DNA of 64,000 bases from an uncultured Paracoccaceae bacterium (lineage in GTDB: Bacteria; Pseudomonadota; Alphaproteobacteria; Rhodobacterales; Rhodobacteraceae). Within the stretch, counting starts at the first letter, position 1. Each line of letters opens with the position of its first letter. Positions 26,536-36,618 of the stretch are shown here, one piece after another. The notes beneath the pieces were generated by a model. That model did no database searches and had not been told where the DNA came from. It saw nothing but the letters and a program-made list of their open reading frames with translations. Location of the stretch: NCBI GenBank assembly GCA_947498415.1, contig CANMKB010000003.1, forward strand, positions 496,001-560,000, written 5' to 3'. Position numbers and translations under genes: made by a program.

Positions 26536-27674
26536 GATTTCACCAATGTGGCAGTGGCGATCGCCGCGATGCCTTCTTCGCGGCCTGTAAAGCCAAGACG
26601 CTCGCTGGTGGTGGCTTTGACAGAAATCTGATCTGCCCGCAGCCCCATGATCTCTGCCATACGATCCATCATCGCCGCCGCATGAGGGCCCACTTTGGGG
26701 TGTTCGCAGATTAATGTGCAATCAACATTGCTGATCGCATAGCCTTTTGATGTGGCCAGTTCGACCGCATGTTTTAGGAAAATCGCGCTGTCTGCGTCTT
26801 TCCATTCCATTTCTGAGGGCGGGAAGTGGCGGCCAATGTCCCCTTCAGCCAACGCACCATAGATGGCGTCTGTGACGGCATGCATGCCAACATCCGCGTC
26901 AGAATGCCCTTTAAGCGCTTTGTTATGTGGAACACGCACGCCGCAAAGCGTGACATGATCACCCTCTTCAAACGCATGCACGTCAAAGCCGTTGCCCAAC
27001 CGAATATCCATAGTGCCTCTTAATATACGTTCCGCCCGCGCGAAATCGGCGGGGGTGGTGATTTTTAGGTTCGTCTCATCGCCCTGCGTGATTGTCACGG
27101 GGTGACCCGCAGCACGGGCCACTTCTACATCATCAGCTGCGCCGCCAGAATGGTTGCGGTGGGCGTTTAGAATGGTTTCGAAATCAAACCCTTGCGGGGT
27201 CTGGGCGCGATATAGCCCTGCGCGTGATTGCGTGCCTTCGACGATACCATTGGCGCCGCGCCAAAGCGCATCGGTGACCGGCAGTGCCGGGGCGGCGCAA
27301 GGGCCATGGTTCAAAGCTTCGATCACCTCGGTGATGCATTCCGCAGCCACAGTGGCGCGGGCCACATCGTGGATCAAAACCTTTGCGACGTTTTCATCCG
27401 CCAAGGCCTCAAGCCCATTGCGCACAGACATGTCGCGATTGGCACCGCCCAAAACGGTGCGCAGGCCAAGATTCTCGTAATGCTGCGTATCATCTGGGTG
27501 CACCACCAGCAGAATGTCATCCACCAGCGGATGGGCGCGAAACGCCGCAATGGTGTGGTCGGCCACGCGTTTACCCGCCAGCGGGCGCCATTGTTTGGGC
27601 AGGCCTGCACCCGCGCGGGTGCCGCGGCCTGCGGCCACGATTAGGGCAATGGTTTTGGGTGGTGTCATCGTCAT
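26532..27674 (-). CDS. ispDF: bifunctional MEP-pathway enzyme IspDF
   Basis: 380 residues with two domains. Residues 8-220 are IspD (CTP:methylerythritol phosphate cytidylyltransferase): [16 protein letters not shown] loop, RNGLEAL, HDVARA. Residues 223-380 are IspF (MEcPP synthase): metal ligands in NGFDVHAF and [15 protein letters not shown], then [15 protein letters not shown]. The fusion is typical of alphaproteobacteria. An ATG six bases inside is an alternative start. It heads an operon with pgpA and pncC. Confidence 0.96.
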   Translation of the reverse strand: MTMTPPKTIALIVAAGRGTRAGAGLPKQWRPLAGKRVADHTIAAFRAHPLVDDILLVVHPDDTQHYENLGLRTVLGGANRDMSVRNGLEALADENVAKVLIHDVARATVAAECITEVIEALNHGPCAAPALPVTDALWRGANGIVEGTQSRAGLYRAQTPQGFDFETILNAHRNHSGGAADDVEVARAAGHPVTITQGDETNLKITTPADFARAERILRGTMDIRLGNGFDVHAFEEGDHVTLCGVRVPHNKALKGHSDADVGMHAVTDAIYGALAEGDIGRHFPPSEMEWKDADSAIFLKHAVELATSKGYAISNVDCTLICEHPKVGPHAAAMMDRMAEIMGLRADQISVKATTSERLGFTGREEGIAAIATATLVKS

Positions 27675-27950
27675 GCGATCTGTCTACCGGGTTTCTTTGT
27701 GACTTTGAATCGAAAGTTTCACCCCCCGCGCGGTCCTGAAGTTGCTTGAATCCTAGGCGACTCGCGCATTGGATGAGGGGGGTCCGGTCGGGGCTTTGCT
27801 TTCTGTCCTGCTCTGGAATGACGCAATGCACCCCTTGTTTTTGATTAAAAATTAGGCGAATGCATAAATCTGATACACATTTTCTGTAGGATTCATTGAG
27901 GCACAACCCATTCGGGCCTAATTTATCCGCAACGACCAAGGAAGTGACGC

Positions 27951-28949
27951 TTGAGTATTCGACTCGGAGACCTGACCCTAAATCCGCCTGTTTTCTTAGC
28001 ACCTTTGGCTGGGATCACAGACCTTCCGTTCCGCGATCTTGTCGCGCGATTCGGCGCGGGCTTGGTGGTTTCAGAGATGATTGCCTCACAAGATTTGATC
28101 AACGCAAAGCCCGGGGTGCGCGAGAAAGCAGAGCTTGGGTTTGGCGTTGCAGGCACCTCTGTGCAAATCGCGGGCTGCGAAGGCCATTGGATGGCCGAGG
28201 CCGCCAAGCTGGCCGAGGGCAATGGCGCACGGATCATCGACATCAACATGGGATGTCCAGCTAAAAAGGTCACAAGCACCAGCGGGGCTGGGGCCTCGGG
28301 CTCAGCGTTGATGCGCGATTTAGATCACGCGCTGACTTTGATTGACGCAGTTGTTGAGGCCGTATCGGTTCCGGTGACGCTTAAAACCCGCTTGGGTTGG
28401 GATGACGATCTGCAGAATGCGCCAGAGCTTGCGCAACGCGCCGAAGCGGCGGGCATTCAAATGATCACGATCCATGGCCGTACGCGGTGCCAGTTTTACA
28501 AAGGTAAAGCTGATTGGGCCGCGATTGCGAATGTCAAAAAGGCGGTTTCCATACCGGTCATCGCCAATGGCGATATTGTGGACAGTGTCACAGCGCAACA
28601 GGCTTTGGACCAATCCGAGGCCGATGGCATTATGCTAGGACGTGGTGTGCAAGGGCGCCCTTGGATGCCGGCGCAAATTGCCTCTGAAATTTACGGAACA
28701 CCAGCGCCCACCGTGCCCAAGGGATCTGCATTTACTGACATGATTTCAATTCACTACGAGGAAATGTTGAAGTTTTACGGATTGCCGCTTGGCCTTAAAG
28801 TCGCGCGGAAACATTTGGGCTGGTACATGGATGTGGCCGGCACCGAAAAACCACTGCGCCAGCGTGTGCTTACCGCAAAAACGCCGGCAGAGGTTTTATC
28901 CCTTTTGCCCACAGCCATTGAAACCCCAACGGAAAGGAGTGCCGCATGA
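27951..28949 (+). CDS. dusB: tRNA-dihydrouridine synthase B
   Basis: Flavoprotein that reduces uridines in the tRNA D-loop, 332 residues, TIM barrel. [13 protein letters not shown], the tRNA-contact/catalytic region [11 protein letters not shown] (cysteine acts as acid), and [11 protein letters not shown] are diagnostic. The start is TTG at 27951 with AAGGAAG spaced seven bases away; no in-frame ATG fits. The same gene (nifR3) leads the nifR3-ntrB-ntrC operon in Rhodobacter capsulatus. The stop overlaps ntrB (ATGA). Confidence 0.94.
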   Translation: MSIRLGDLTLNPPVFLAPLAGITDLPFRDLVARFGAGLVVSEMIASQDLINAKPGVREKAELGFGVAGTSVQIAGCEGHWMAEAAKLAEGNGARIIDINMGCPAKKVTSTSGAGASGSALMRDLDHALTLIDAVVEAVSVPVTLKTRLGWDDDLQNAPELAQRAEAAGIQMITIHGRTRCQFYKGKADWAAIANVKKAVSIPVIANGDIVDSVTAQQALDQSEADGIMLGRGVQGRPWMPAQIASEIYGTPAPTVPKGSAFTDMISIHYEEMLKFYGLPLGLKVARKHLGWYMDVAGTEKPLRQRVLTAKTPAEVLSLLPTAIETPTERSAA

Positions 28950-30025
28950 TTTCGGATTCTGCGATCTGGGCAAGCCTGCCGATCCCAGCATTATTGGTGA
29001 ATGGGGATAATCTGATCATTGATCTCAATGGCGTTGCTGAGAATTTTCTCAACGCGTCAGCACGATCCATGCGTGGTACCCCCGTGTGGGACCGCATCGC
29101 AGTCGATGCTCCGCTCGAAGACGCGTTTGCACGGGCACGGGCACAGCGCACCCCCTTGTTTGTGAATGATGTCGATGTCGGCACAGGCAATGCGCCGCCG
29201 CTGCAGTGTAACCTGCAAATTGCGCCACTGGTTGGCTCTGAGACCGATATGATCTTTATGATCTCACCGCGCGAGTTGTCGGGGCGGGTTACCATTTCAG
29301 ATAGCGTGAAAAGCGCGGCGAAATCCGCAATTGGCATGGCTGAAATGCTGGCTCACGAAATTAAGAACCCGCTTGCAGGTATCACAGGTGCGGCGCAGCT
29401 GCTGTCGATGAACCTTGCGACCGAAGATCTTGAGTTAACCGATCTGATTGTCGAAGAAAGCCGCCGCATTGTGAAATTGCTGGAGCAGGTTGAGCAATTT
29501 GGCAACCTTCAGCCCCCCGGGCTTAAGGCGATCAACATTCATGATGTTTTGGATCGTGCACGTCGTTCGGCCCTTTTGGGCTTTGGCGTACATATGAAGA
29601 TTATCGAGGATTATGACCCCTCGTTGCCATATGCCTTTGCGGATTCAGATCAGCTGCTGCAAGTGGTATTGAACCTGCTTAAGAACGCCTCGGAAGCTGC
29701 TGGAAAGTCAGGAACAATTCGTATTCGAAGTTACTTTGAACATAGCTTCCGATTGCGCCGAAATGACGGCGCTGGCCGATCGCTGCCATTGCAGGTGGAA
29801 ATCATTGATGATGGCCCGGGTCTGCCTGACCACATCAAAGGAGATATTTTTGATCCCTTTGTTTCGGGGCGTGAAAACGGCACCGGGTTGGGCCTCGCTC
29901 TTGTTAGCAAAATTATATCAGACCATGGCGGTTGGATTTCCGTCGATTCCGTTCCCGGGCGCACGATGTTCCGCATTTCGCTGCCGCGCGCCCCTAAAGA
30001 CCTTATTCCTGAAGAGGAGACCTGA
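28946..30025 (+). CDS. ntrB: nitrogen sensor histidine kinase NtrB
   Basis: Cytoplasmic kinase without membrane helices, 359 residues. A PAS domain (about 5-110) is followed by the phospho-acceptor H137 in [10 protein letters not shown], an N box ([10 protein letters not shown]), and the G boxes DGPGLPDH and GTGLGLALV. It phosphorylates or dephosphorylates NtrC according to PII signals of nitrogen status. It overlaps dusB by four bases and lies two bases before ntrC. Confidence 0.94.
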   Translation: MISDSAIWASLPIPALLVNGDNLIIDLNGVAENFLNASARSMRGTPVWDRIAVDAPLEDAFARARAQRTPLFVNDVDVGTGNAPPLQCNLQIAPLVGSETDMIFMISPRELSGRVTISDSVKSAAKSAIGMAEMLAHEIKNPLAGITGAAQLLSMNLATEDLELTDLIVEESRRIVKLLEQVEQFGNLQPPGLKAINIHDVLDRARRSALLGFGVHMKIIEDYDPSLPYAFADSDQLLQVVLNLLKNASEAAGKSGTIRIRSYFEHSFRLRRNDGAGRSLPLQVEIIDDGPGLPDHIKGDIFDPFVSGRENGTGLGLALVSKIISDHGGWISVDSVPGRTMFRISLPRAPKDLIPEEET

Positions 30026-30027
30026 CG

Positions 30028-31392
30028 ATGGATGGTACCGTCCTGGTCGCAGATGACGACCGCACAATTCGCACCGTATTGACCCAAGCGCTGACACGGG
30101 CCGGCTGTAAGGTGCATGCCACCAGTTCTTTGACCACTTTGATGCGTTGGATCGGTGAGGGCAAAGGGGATGTGGTGATTTCCGATGTCATGATGCCTGA
30201 CGGCAATGGCTTGGAAATGCTGCCAAAAATCTCTGAAGATCGCCCAGGCTTGCCGGTCATCGTGATCTCTGCTCAGAACACGATTATGACGGCCATTCAG
30301 GCAGCCGAGGCTGAGGCATATGATTACTTGCCCAAGCCTTTTGATCTGCCCGATCTGATGAAGCGCACGGCCAAGGCCTTGAATGAAAAACGCCGCGCAA
30401 CCCCTGCGGCCACTGCGGATGCAGAGCGCCCAGAGGAATTGCCCTTGGTGGGGCGCACCCCTGTGATGCAGGCGCTGTATCGTTTGGTGGCTCGTGTGAT
30501 GAACACCGATCTGCCTGTAATGATCAGCGGTGAATCTGGCACAGGTAAGTCTTTGATCGCGCATGAAATTCATGACTTCTCTGATCGTCGCACCTTGCCA
30601 TTTGTCACCGTTACCGGTGCTGATTTGTCTGACATCGAAGGCCCGGCACGCGTTTTGGCGCGGGCCAAGGGGGGCACCATCTTGATTGATGAAGTCTCTG
30701 ATCTAGATGATGAAATTCAGGCGCGTATCGTGCGTATGATCGACAATCCGGGCGAGCACGCGCCACGCTTTATGGCCACCAGCCAGATCGACATGATGGA
30801 CGCGGTGGAAAAAGGCAAAGTGCGCCAAGATCTGTTTTACCGCTTGAACGGCGCGGCGTTGCATGTGCCTTCGTTGCGAGAACGCGTGGATGACATTCCA
30901 TTGTTGGTGGATCACTTCTTGGCCCGCGCCGAGCGTGATGGCGCGTCTTTGCGTTATTTCAGCAAAGACGCCCGCGAATTGTTCCGCGCCTACAGCTGGC
31001 CGGGCAATGTGCGTCAGTTGGAAAACACGGTTAAGCGCCTCGTCTTGACGGCACGTGGTGAGGAAATCTCGCAGACAGAGGCCGAAATGGTCTTGGGCGC
31101 TCAGCCAGAGGCCGTGCCCTTGCTGGGAGGAAGCGAAAGCGAAAAGCTGTCAGGATCGGTTGAACGCCACCTGCGCCGTTATTTTGATTTGCATGGCAAT
31201 ACGCTGCCACCTCCGGGGCTTTATGCGCGAATCTTACGTGAGATTGAGCTACCTTTGATTGAAATTGCGCTTGATGCGACCGGTGGAAATCAGGCCAAAT
31301 GCGCCGATTTACTCGGAATTAACCGCAATACATTGCGTAAGAAGATTAATGACCTTGATATTCACGTGACACGCCGCCGCAAATTGATGTAA
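30028..31392 (+). CDS. ntrC: nitrogen response regulator NtrC lacking GAFTGA
   Basis: 454 residues. Receiver domain with phospho-acceptor D53 (ISDVMMPDG), AAA+ domain with Walker A GESGTGKS and Walker [12 protein letters not shown], and a C-terminal Fis-type HTH ([16 protein letters not shown]). Between the two Walker motifs the usual FGHEKGAFTGA segment is missing ([14 protein letters not shown] instead). This is the known state of R. capsulatus NtrC, which activates sigma-70 promoters. So this NtrC probably does not use sigma-54. Confidence 0.94.
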   Translation: MDGTVLVADDDRTIRTVLTQALTRAGCKVHATSSLTTLMRWIGEGKGDVVISDVMMPDGNGLEMLPKISEDRPGLPVIVISAQNTIMTAIQAAEAEAYDYLPKPFDLPDLMKRTAKALNEKRRATPAATADAERPEELPLVGRTPVMQALYRLVARVMNTDLPVMISGESGTGKSLIAHEIHDFSDRRTLPFVTVTGADLSDIEGPARVLARAKGGTILIDEVSDLDDEIQARIVRMIDNPGEHAPRFMATSQIDMMDAVEKGKVRQDLFYRLNGAALHVPSLRERVDDIPLLVDHFLARAERDGASLRYFSKDARELFRAYSWPGNVRQLENTVKRLVLTARGEEISQTEAEMVLGAQPEAVPLLGGSESEKLSGSVERHLRRYFDLHGNTLPPPGLYARILREIELPLIEIALDATGGNQAKCADLLGINRNTLRKKINDLDIHVTRRRKLM

Positions 31393-31491
31393 AACTGCCA
31401 CATAAACGTGGCCGATGGGTTTCTGTTCCCAATTGGTCACTAAATCTGGCGGTACGTCGCAGAAGCGACACAACATAATTGGGGGCATCGG

Positions 31492-33729
31492 GTGGCTACC
31501 CGTGCAAAAACATCACATTGGTTGCGCCTGCAGCGGCTTCAGCGGCAGCGGCGTTTGCAGAATTTCGCCACTTTTGGATTGGTGGTCTTAGGTCCCGTTC
31601 TTGCGGTTGCGACCTTTCTAGTCATGGGCCCGCTGGATCAAGGCGTGTCCTCTGGATCGTTGCGCAGCATCCTGCTGGCTGACCTTGTCTATGTCATTCT
31701 TGTCGCGGCTCTCGTGTTGCAACGTGTGGTGCGCATGATTGCTTCGCGCCGCGCCAAATCCGCGGGGTCGCGATTGCACCTGCGTTTGACCGGCGTGTTT
31801 GCACTGATGGCCTTGGTGCCTGCTGTGACCGTTGCGGTGTTTGCGGGCCTCACGATCAATATTGGCCTTGAGGGCTGGTTTTCTGATCGGGTCAGCAGCG
31901 TGGTGGGCAACTCACTGTCTGCAGCTCAGGCCTATGAGGCCGAACATATCGAAGGGCTTCAGGATGATGCCCAAGCGATTGCGACTTTCATCAATACTTC
32001 GCGCTACCAGAGCTCCAAGGTTTTCGCCCCCGGTGATTTCAGAGAGCTCTTAAGCGATGCGCAATCTCGGGTGCAGCGTGGCCTGCGCGAAGCGTACATC
32101 ATTGATGGAACAGGTGATCTAAAAGCGCGTGGCGACAGATCATACTTGTTTGATTTTGACCTGCCGACGGATGCACAGCTTGCAGAGTTGCGCGACACCG
32201 GGCAGGTGGTCATTCAGGATATCCCGCAGAACGAATTGCGGGTTCTGCTAAAGCTTGAGGCCTTTGTTGATCGTTATCTATATGTCAGCCGTGAGGTGGA
32301 CGGCACGATCTTTAGCCTGCTGGATGACACGCGCAAAAGTGCGCAGCTTTACTATCAGTTGGAAAGTGACCGCGGCAAACGCCTGTTTGAATTTGGCCTG
32401 GTCTATATTGGCTTTGCGGTCATTCTGATTTTGGCTGCAACATGGGCTGGCTTGTGGTTTGCAGAACGTCTGTCGCGCCCGGTGGGACGTTTGACGGGTG
32501 CGGCACAGCAAGTTGGGTCGGGTGATTTGGATGTGCGCGTGATCGAAGAGCAGGGCGATGATGAAATCGCCATGCTGGGCCGATATTTCAACCAAATGAC
32601 CAAACAGTTGAAAGGTCAACGCGAGGCCTTACTGGAAAACACGCGCCAGATCGAAGCCCGCCGGCGCCTGTTTGATTCCGTTCTGGGGTCTGTCACGTCT
32701 GGCGTATTGGGTTTGGATGTCGACGGGCGGATCACCTTTATGAACCGCTCTGCACAGCGCCTGCTTGAGATGGACGATGCGCGGCGCAATGTGCCTTTGG
32801 TTGTGGCTGTCCCTGAATTCGAAGAGATCTTCAGGACATTGATCAGCAGCGGCAATGAAGTGGCGCAAGAAGAAATCAAAGTGGTGCGAAACGGTAAGCT
32901 TGAAAGCCTGCTGGTGCGTATCGCCACTCGGCGTACCGAAGCTGGCGGGCTTGAGGGCTATGTGTTGGCCTTTGATGAGGTCACCGACCTTGTCACCGCA
33001 CAGCGTATGGCCGCTTGGGGGGATGTGGCCCGTCGGATCGCCCATGAAATCAAAAACCCGCTGACGCCCATCCAATTGTCAGCCGAACGGATTAAGCGCA
33101 AGTTTTCACCTAAGGTTGGGGAAGACAGTGAAAAGCTGGATCAAATGACCGATGTGATTGTGCGTCAAACCAATGACCTGCGCCGCATTGTGGATGAGTT
33201 CAGCAAGTTTGCCCGCATGCCAGAGCCTGAACGCCGTGACGTTGATCTGACTCAATTGGTGAGCGATGCGGTGATCTTGCAAGAAGCTGGTCAGCCGACG
33301 GTGCATTTTGAAAGCACATTGTTAGAAGAACCGGCAGAGGCCTATGCCGACAACACCATGCTGTCGCAGGCTTTGACCAATCTGATCAAAAACGCAGGTG
33401 AAGCCATCGAGAGCCTTGCTGAAAATGGCACCGTCGAAGCGCTTAGACCTGAAATCCAAGTCTCAATGGAGCGGGAGGATGACAACTGCATCATCCGCAT
33501 TGCCGACAACGGCATTGGTCTGCCCGAAGATCGGGCCCGCCTGTTTGAGCCATATGTGACAACACGCGACAAAGGTACGGGCCTGGGCCTGCCGATCGTG
33601 AAGAAAATCATCGAGGAGCACGGCGGTACGCTGGCTTTGCTTGATGCCCCTGTGTTTGAGGGGAATTCCCATTTCGGGGCAATGGCAGAGATCACTTTGC
33701 CAGTAACAAGTCTGGCTGCGGCCGAGTAA
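31492..33729 (+). CDS. ntrY: membrane histidine kinase NtrY
   Basis: 745 residues. Three or four membrane helices in the first 340 residues flank a periplasmic sensor segment; then a HAMP domain (SRPVGRLTGAAQQVGSGDLDV), a PAS domain (VLGLDVDGRITFMN) and a HisKA/HATPase pair with H518 in [10 protein letters not shown] and GTGLGLPIVKK. Partner of NtrX. GTG start at 31492, with GGGGG about ten bases before. 99 bases separate it from ntrC. Confidence 0.94.
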   Translation: MATRAKTSHWLRLQRLQRQRRLQNFATFGLVVLGPVLAVATFLVMGPLDQGVSSGSLRSILLADLVYVILVAALVLQRVVRMIASRRAKSAGSRLHLRLTGVFALMALVPAVTVAVFAGLTINIGLEGWFSDRVSSVVGNSLSAAQAYEAEHIEGLQDDAQAIATFINTSRYQSSKVFAPGDFRELLSDAQSRVQRGLREAYIIDGTGDLKARGDRSYLFDFDLPTDAQLAELRDTGQVVIQDIPQNELRVLLKLEAFVDRYLYVSREVDGTIFSLLDDTRKSAQLYYQLESDRGKRLFEFGLVYIGFAVILILAATWAGLWFAERLSRPVGRLTGAAQQVGSGDLDVRVIEEQGDDEIAMLGRYFNQMTKQLKGQREALLENTRQIEARRRLFDSVLGSVTSGVLGLDVDGRITFMNRSAQRLLEMDDARRNVPLVVAVPEFEEIFRTLISSGNEVAQEEIKVVRNGKLESLLVRIATRRTEAGGLEGYVLAFDEVTDLVTAQRMAAWGDVARRIAHEIKNPLTPIQLSAERIKRKFSPKVGEDSEKLDQMTDVIVRQTNDLRRIVDEFSKFARMPEPERRDVDLTQLVSDAVILQEAGQPTVHFESTLLEEPAEAYADNTMLSQALTNLIKNAGEAIESLAENGTVEALRPEIQVSMEREDDNCIIRIADNGIGLPEDRARLFEPYVTTRDKGTGLGLPIVKKIIEEHGGTLALLDAPVFEGNSHFGAMAEITLPVTSLAAAE

Positions 33730-33757
33730 TGAAAAACCTAATGCGAGGGTGAGGGAC

Positions 33758-35158
33758 ATGGGCGACATTCTGATTGTAGATGACGAGCGCGATATCCGTG
33801 AGTTAATTTCGGATATTCTGGAAGACGAAGGCTATACAACGCGGCTTGCTGGAAACAGTGAAGAAGCGATGAACGAGGTTACGTCGGAACAACCCGCGCT
33901 GATGATCCTCGATATCTGGCTGAAAGACAGCAACATGGATGGGATCGACATCCTGAAAGTCGTCAAAAAAGACTATCCCGATGTGCCGGTTGTGATCATC
34001 TCTGGGCACGGCAATGTCGAGATTGCGGTCGCGGCCATCAAACAGGGCGCCTACGACTTTATCGAAAAACCCTTCAATATCGACCAGCTGATGGTGGTGA
34101 TCCGTCGCGCGATGGAAACCAGCCGCTTGCGTCAGGAAAACGTGTCGTTGAAACGTCAGGATTCCAAAGTGGCGGATATGATCGGCGAAAGCGCCGCGTT
34201 CCGTGGGCTTGTTTCGCAGCTTGATAAGGTCACCAAATCAAATGGCCGCGTGATGCTGTGTGGCCCGGCTGGATCAGGCAAAGAGCTGGCGGCACGGTAT
34301 ATTCACGCAGAATCCAACCGCGCGAATGCACCGTTTGTAACTGTGAACTGCGCAGGCGTAGAACCTGATCGCGTCGAAGAAGTGCTTTTTGGTCGTGAAA
34401 GCGCCGAGCGCGGTGTTGAGCAGGGCTTGCTTGAACAAGCCAACGGCGGTGTTGTTTACTTTGACGAAGTGGCCGACATGCCGCTAGGCACCCAATCTAA
34501 AATCTTGCGTGTCTTGGTGGACCAATCGTTTAATCGCGTTGGCGGAAACGACAATGTAAAGGTCGATCTGCGTGTGATTTCATCGACCAGCAAAGACCTT
34601 GAAACTGAAATCGCCGCAGAGCGGTTCCGTCGCGAGCTGTTTCACCGTTTGAACGTTGTGCCAATCGAGGTACCACCGCTCGCAGAGCGTCGTGAAGATA
34701 TTCCATTGTTGGCCAATACGTTCATCGCAGAGTTCAAAGAAAGCCAGGGTTTGCCACAACGCGAGTTGTCAGACGAGGCCGTGGCTTTAATGCAAACAAT
34801 GACTTGGCCGGGCAACGTGCGGCAGCTGAAAAACCTGGTCGAGCGGGTTTTGATCTTGGGTGACAACACTGGCCCCATCGAGGCCCGTGAATTGCCGGGC
34901 GAAGAAGCCCCCGAAGACGAAGATGGTCGTGTTGTGCTATCCGGCGCCTTGGCCACTTTGCCGCTTCGCGAAGCCCGCGAAGCGTTTGAACGGGAGTATC
35001 TGCTGACCCAGATCAACCGCTTTGGCGGTAACATCAGCCGCACCGCATCCTTTGTCGGGATGGAGCGGTCTGCCTTGCACCGCAAGCTGAAATCGCTGGG
35101 GGTTGTGACCTCAAACAAAGCTGGGGCACGGGTTGCCACAGTGGATGCAGTGGAATAA
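33758..35158 (+). CDS. ntrX: response regulator NtrX lacking GAFTGA
   Basis: 466 residues from the ATG at 33758 (GAGGG upstream). Receiver with D52 (LDIWLKD), a linker, an AAA+ domain with Walker A CGPAGSGKE and Walker B GGVVYFDEVAD, and a C-terminal HTH (ISRTASFVGMERSALHRKL). The GAFTGA loop is replaced by FGRESAERGVEQG, and the Walker A serine/threonine by glutamate, so both sigma-54 contact and ATPase use are doubtful. In alphaproteobacteria NtrYX is tied to redox, envelope and nitrogen control. Confidence 0.93.
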   Translation: MGDILIVDDERDIRELISDILEDEGYTTRLAGNSEEAMNEVTSEQPALMILDIWLKDSNMDGIDILKVVKKDYPDVPVVIISGHGNVEIAVAAIKQGAYDFIEKPFNIDQLMVVIRRAMETSRLRQENVSLKRQDSKVADMIGESAAFRGLVSQLDKVTKSNGRVMLCGPAGSGKELAARYIHAESNRANAPFVTVNCAGVEPDRVEEVLFGRESAERGVEQGLLEQANGGVVYFDEVADMPLGTQSKILRVLVDQSFNRVGGNDNVKVDLRVISSTSKDLETEIAAERFRRELFHRLNVVPIEVPPLAERREDIPLLANTFIAEFKESQGLPQRELSDEAVALMQTMTWPGNVRQLKNLVERVLILGDNTGPIEARELPGEEAPEDEDGRVVLSGALATLPLREAREAFEREYLLTQINRFGGNISRTASFVGMERSALHRKLKSLGVVTSNKAGARVATVDAVE

Positions 35159-35232
35159 GCCGTTTGACCCGAGTGGTCGGTTCTGACACACAGATTTGAC
35201 GTGCGCTAACACGGGCAATTGCGGAGGCATTC

Positions 35233-36612
35233 ATGAAGGTCATCATTTGCGGCGCCGGGCAGGTCGGCTGGCAAATCGCGCGCCATCTGGCAAACGAACG
35301 CAATGACGTCACGGTTGTGGATAACAACGCTGACTTGGTACGTCGCGCCACGGATTCCTTGGATGTTCAAGGGGTTGCAGGCTTTGCAAGCTATCCAGAT
35401 GTGCTGGATCGGGCAGGGGCCCGAGATGCGGATATGATCATTGCCGCGACCCATTCTGACGAGGTGAATATGGTCACCTGTCAGGTGGCTCATTCGGTGT
35501 TTGACGTACCGCGCAAAATTGCGCGTCTGCGGGCACAATCTTATCTGGATGCGATCTATTCTGATCTGTATCGCCGTGACCACATGCCGATCGAAGTTGT
35601 GATCTCGCCCGAGCGTGAAGTGGCTGCCGCTGCTTTGAAACGTCTGGCGGCACCATCGGCCTTTGACACTGAATTTTTTCTGGACGGCAAGCTGCAAATG
35701 CTGGGCATCGCACTGGATGATGATTGCCCTGTCGTAAACACCCCATTGCGCCAGTTGTCTGATTTGTTCACGACCCTGCGGGCCGTTGTCGTCGGCGTGC
35801 GCCGAGAGGGCACTTTGTTTGCGCCAGAACCGGGCGATCAGCTGTTTGTACGTGATGAAATCTACGTCATGACCCTTGTCGAAGATGCACAGCGTACGCT
35901 TGAAATCTTTGGTAAAAAGCAAGAAAAACAAGAGCGTATTATCATTGTAGGGGGTGGGAACGTCGGTCGCATGGTCGCACAAGAGGTTGAGGCATTGCCG
36001 GGCCGTTCGATCCGCGCAAAGATGATCGAACGCGACCGCAAAATCGCAGAAACCTCTGCTGAATCGTTGGAACGTACGATTGTTCTGCATGGCGATGGTC
36101 TTGACGCGAGCCTGTTGCGCGAGGCGGGCATTGATCGGGCTGATGCGGTCTTGACGGTGACCGATGATGATAAAACCAATATCCTTGGGGCCGTTCGTGC
36201 CAAGTCACAGGGCTGCCCAATGGCCGTCGCCCTGATCAATGACCCAACTCTGGTGCCTTTGATGGCCCCCCTTGGGATTGACGCGCATATCAACCCGCGC
36301 GGCACAACCGTTTCATCTATTTTGCGTCACATCCGCCATGGCCGCGTGCGCGATGTGTATTCGCTTGGCGATGCTGAGGCAGAGATTATCGAGGCCGAGG
36401 TGCTGTCAACTTCACCCATCGCAGGGCAACAGATCCGCGACATTGATTTCCCAGAAGGCGTGCTGATTGGGGGGGTGCTTCAGGGCGACAAGGTTCTAAA
36501 GCCCGTTGGTGACATTCGCATCAATGAAGGCGACATTATCACTTTGTTTTCATTGGCAAAAGACATTGGAGAGGTGGAGCGTTTGCTTCAGGTTTCCATT
36601 GATTACTTCTAA
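35233..36612 (+). CDS. trkA: Trk potassium uptake regulatory subunit TrkA
   Basis: Peripheral NAD(H)-binding subunit of the Trk K+ system, 459 residues. Two RCK_N domains carry GAGQVG (near 7) and GGGNVG (near 239), each followed by an RCK_C domain (VINTPLRQLSDLF..., then SPIAGQQIRDIDFPEG). GGAGG lies ten bases before the ATG. It follows ntrX by 74 bases and precedes trkH by six. Confidence 0.95.
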   Translation: MKVIICGAGQVGWQIARHLANERNDVTVVDNNADLVRRATDSLDVQGVAGFASYPDVLDRAGARDADMIIAATHSDEVNMVTCQVAHSVFDVPRKIARLRAQSYLDAIYSDLYRRDHMPIEVVISPEREVAAAALKRLAAPSAFDTEFFLDGKLQMLGIALDDDCPVVNTPLRQLSDLFTTLRAVVVGVRREGTLFAPEPGDQLFVRDEIYVMTLVEDAQRTLEIFGKKQEKQERIIIVGGGNVGRMVAQEVEALPGRSIRAKMIERDRKIAETSAESLERTIVLHGDGLDASLLREAGIDRADAVLTVTDDDKTNILGAVRAKSQGCPMAVALINDPTLVPLMAPLGIDAHINPRGTTVSSILRHIRHGRVRDVYSLGDAEAEIIEAEVLSTSPIAGQQIRDIDFPEGVLIGGVLQGDKVLKPVGDIRINEGDIITLFSLAKDIGEVERLLQVSIDYF

Positions 36613-36618
36613 AGCTAA

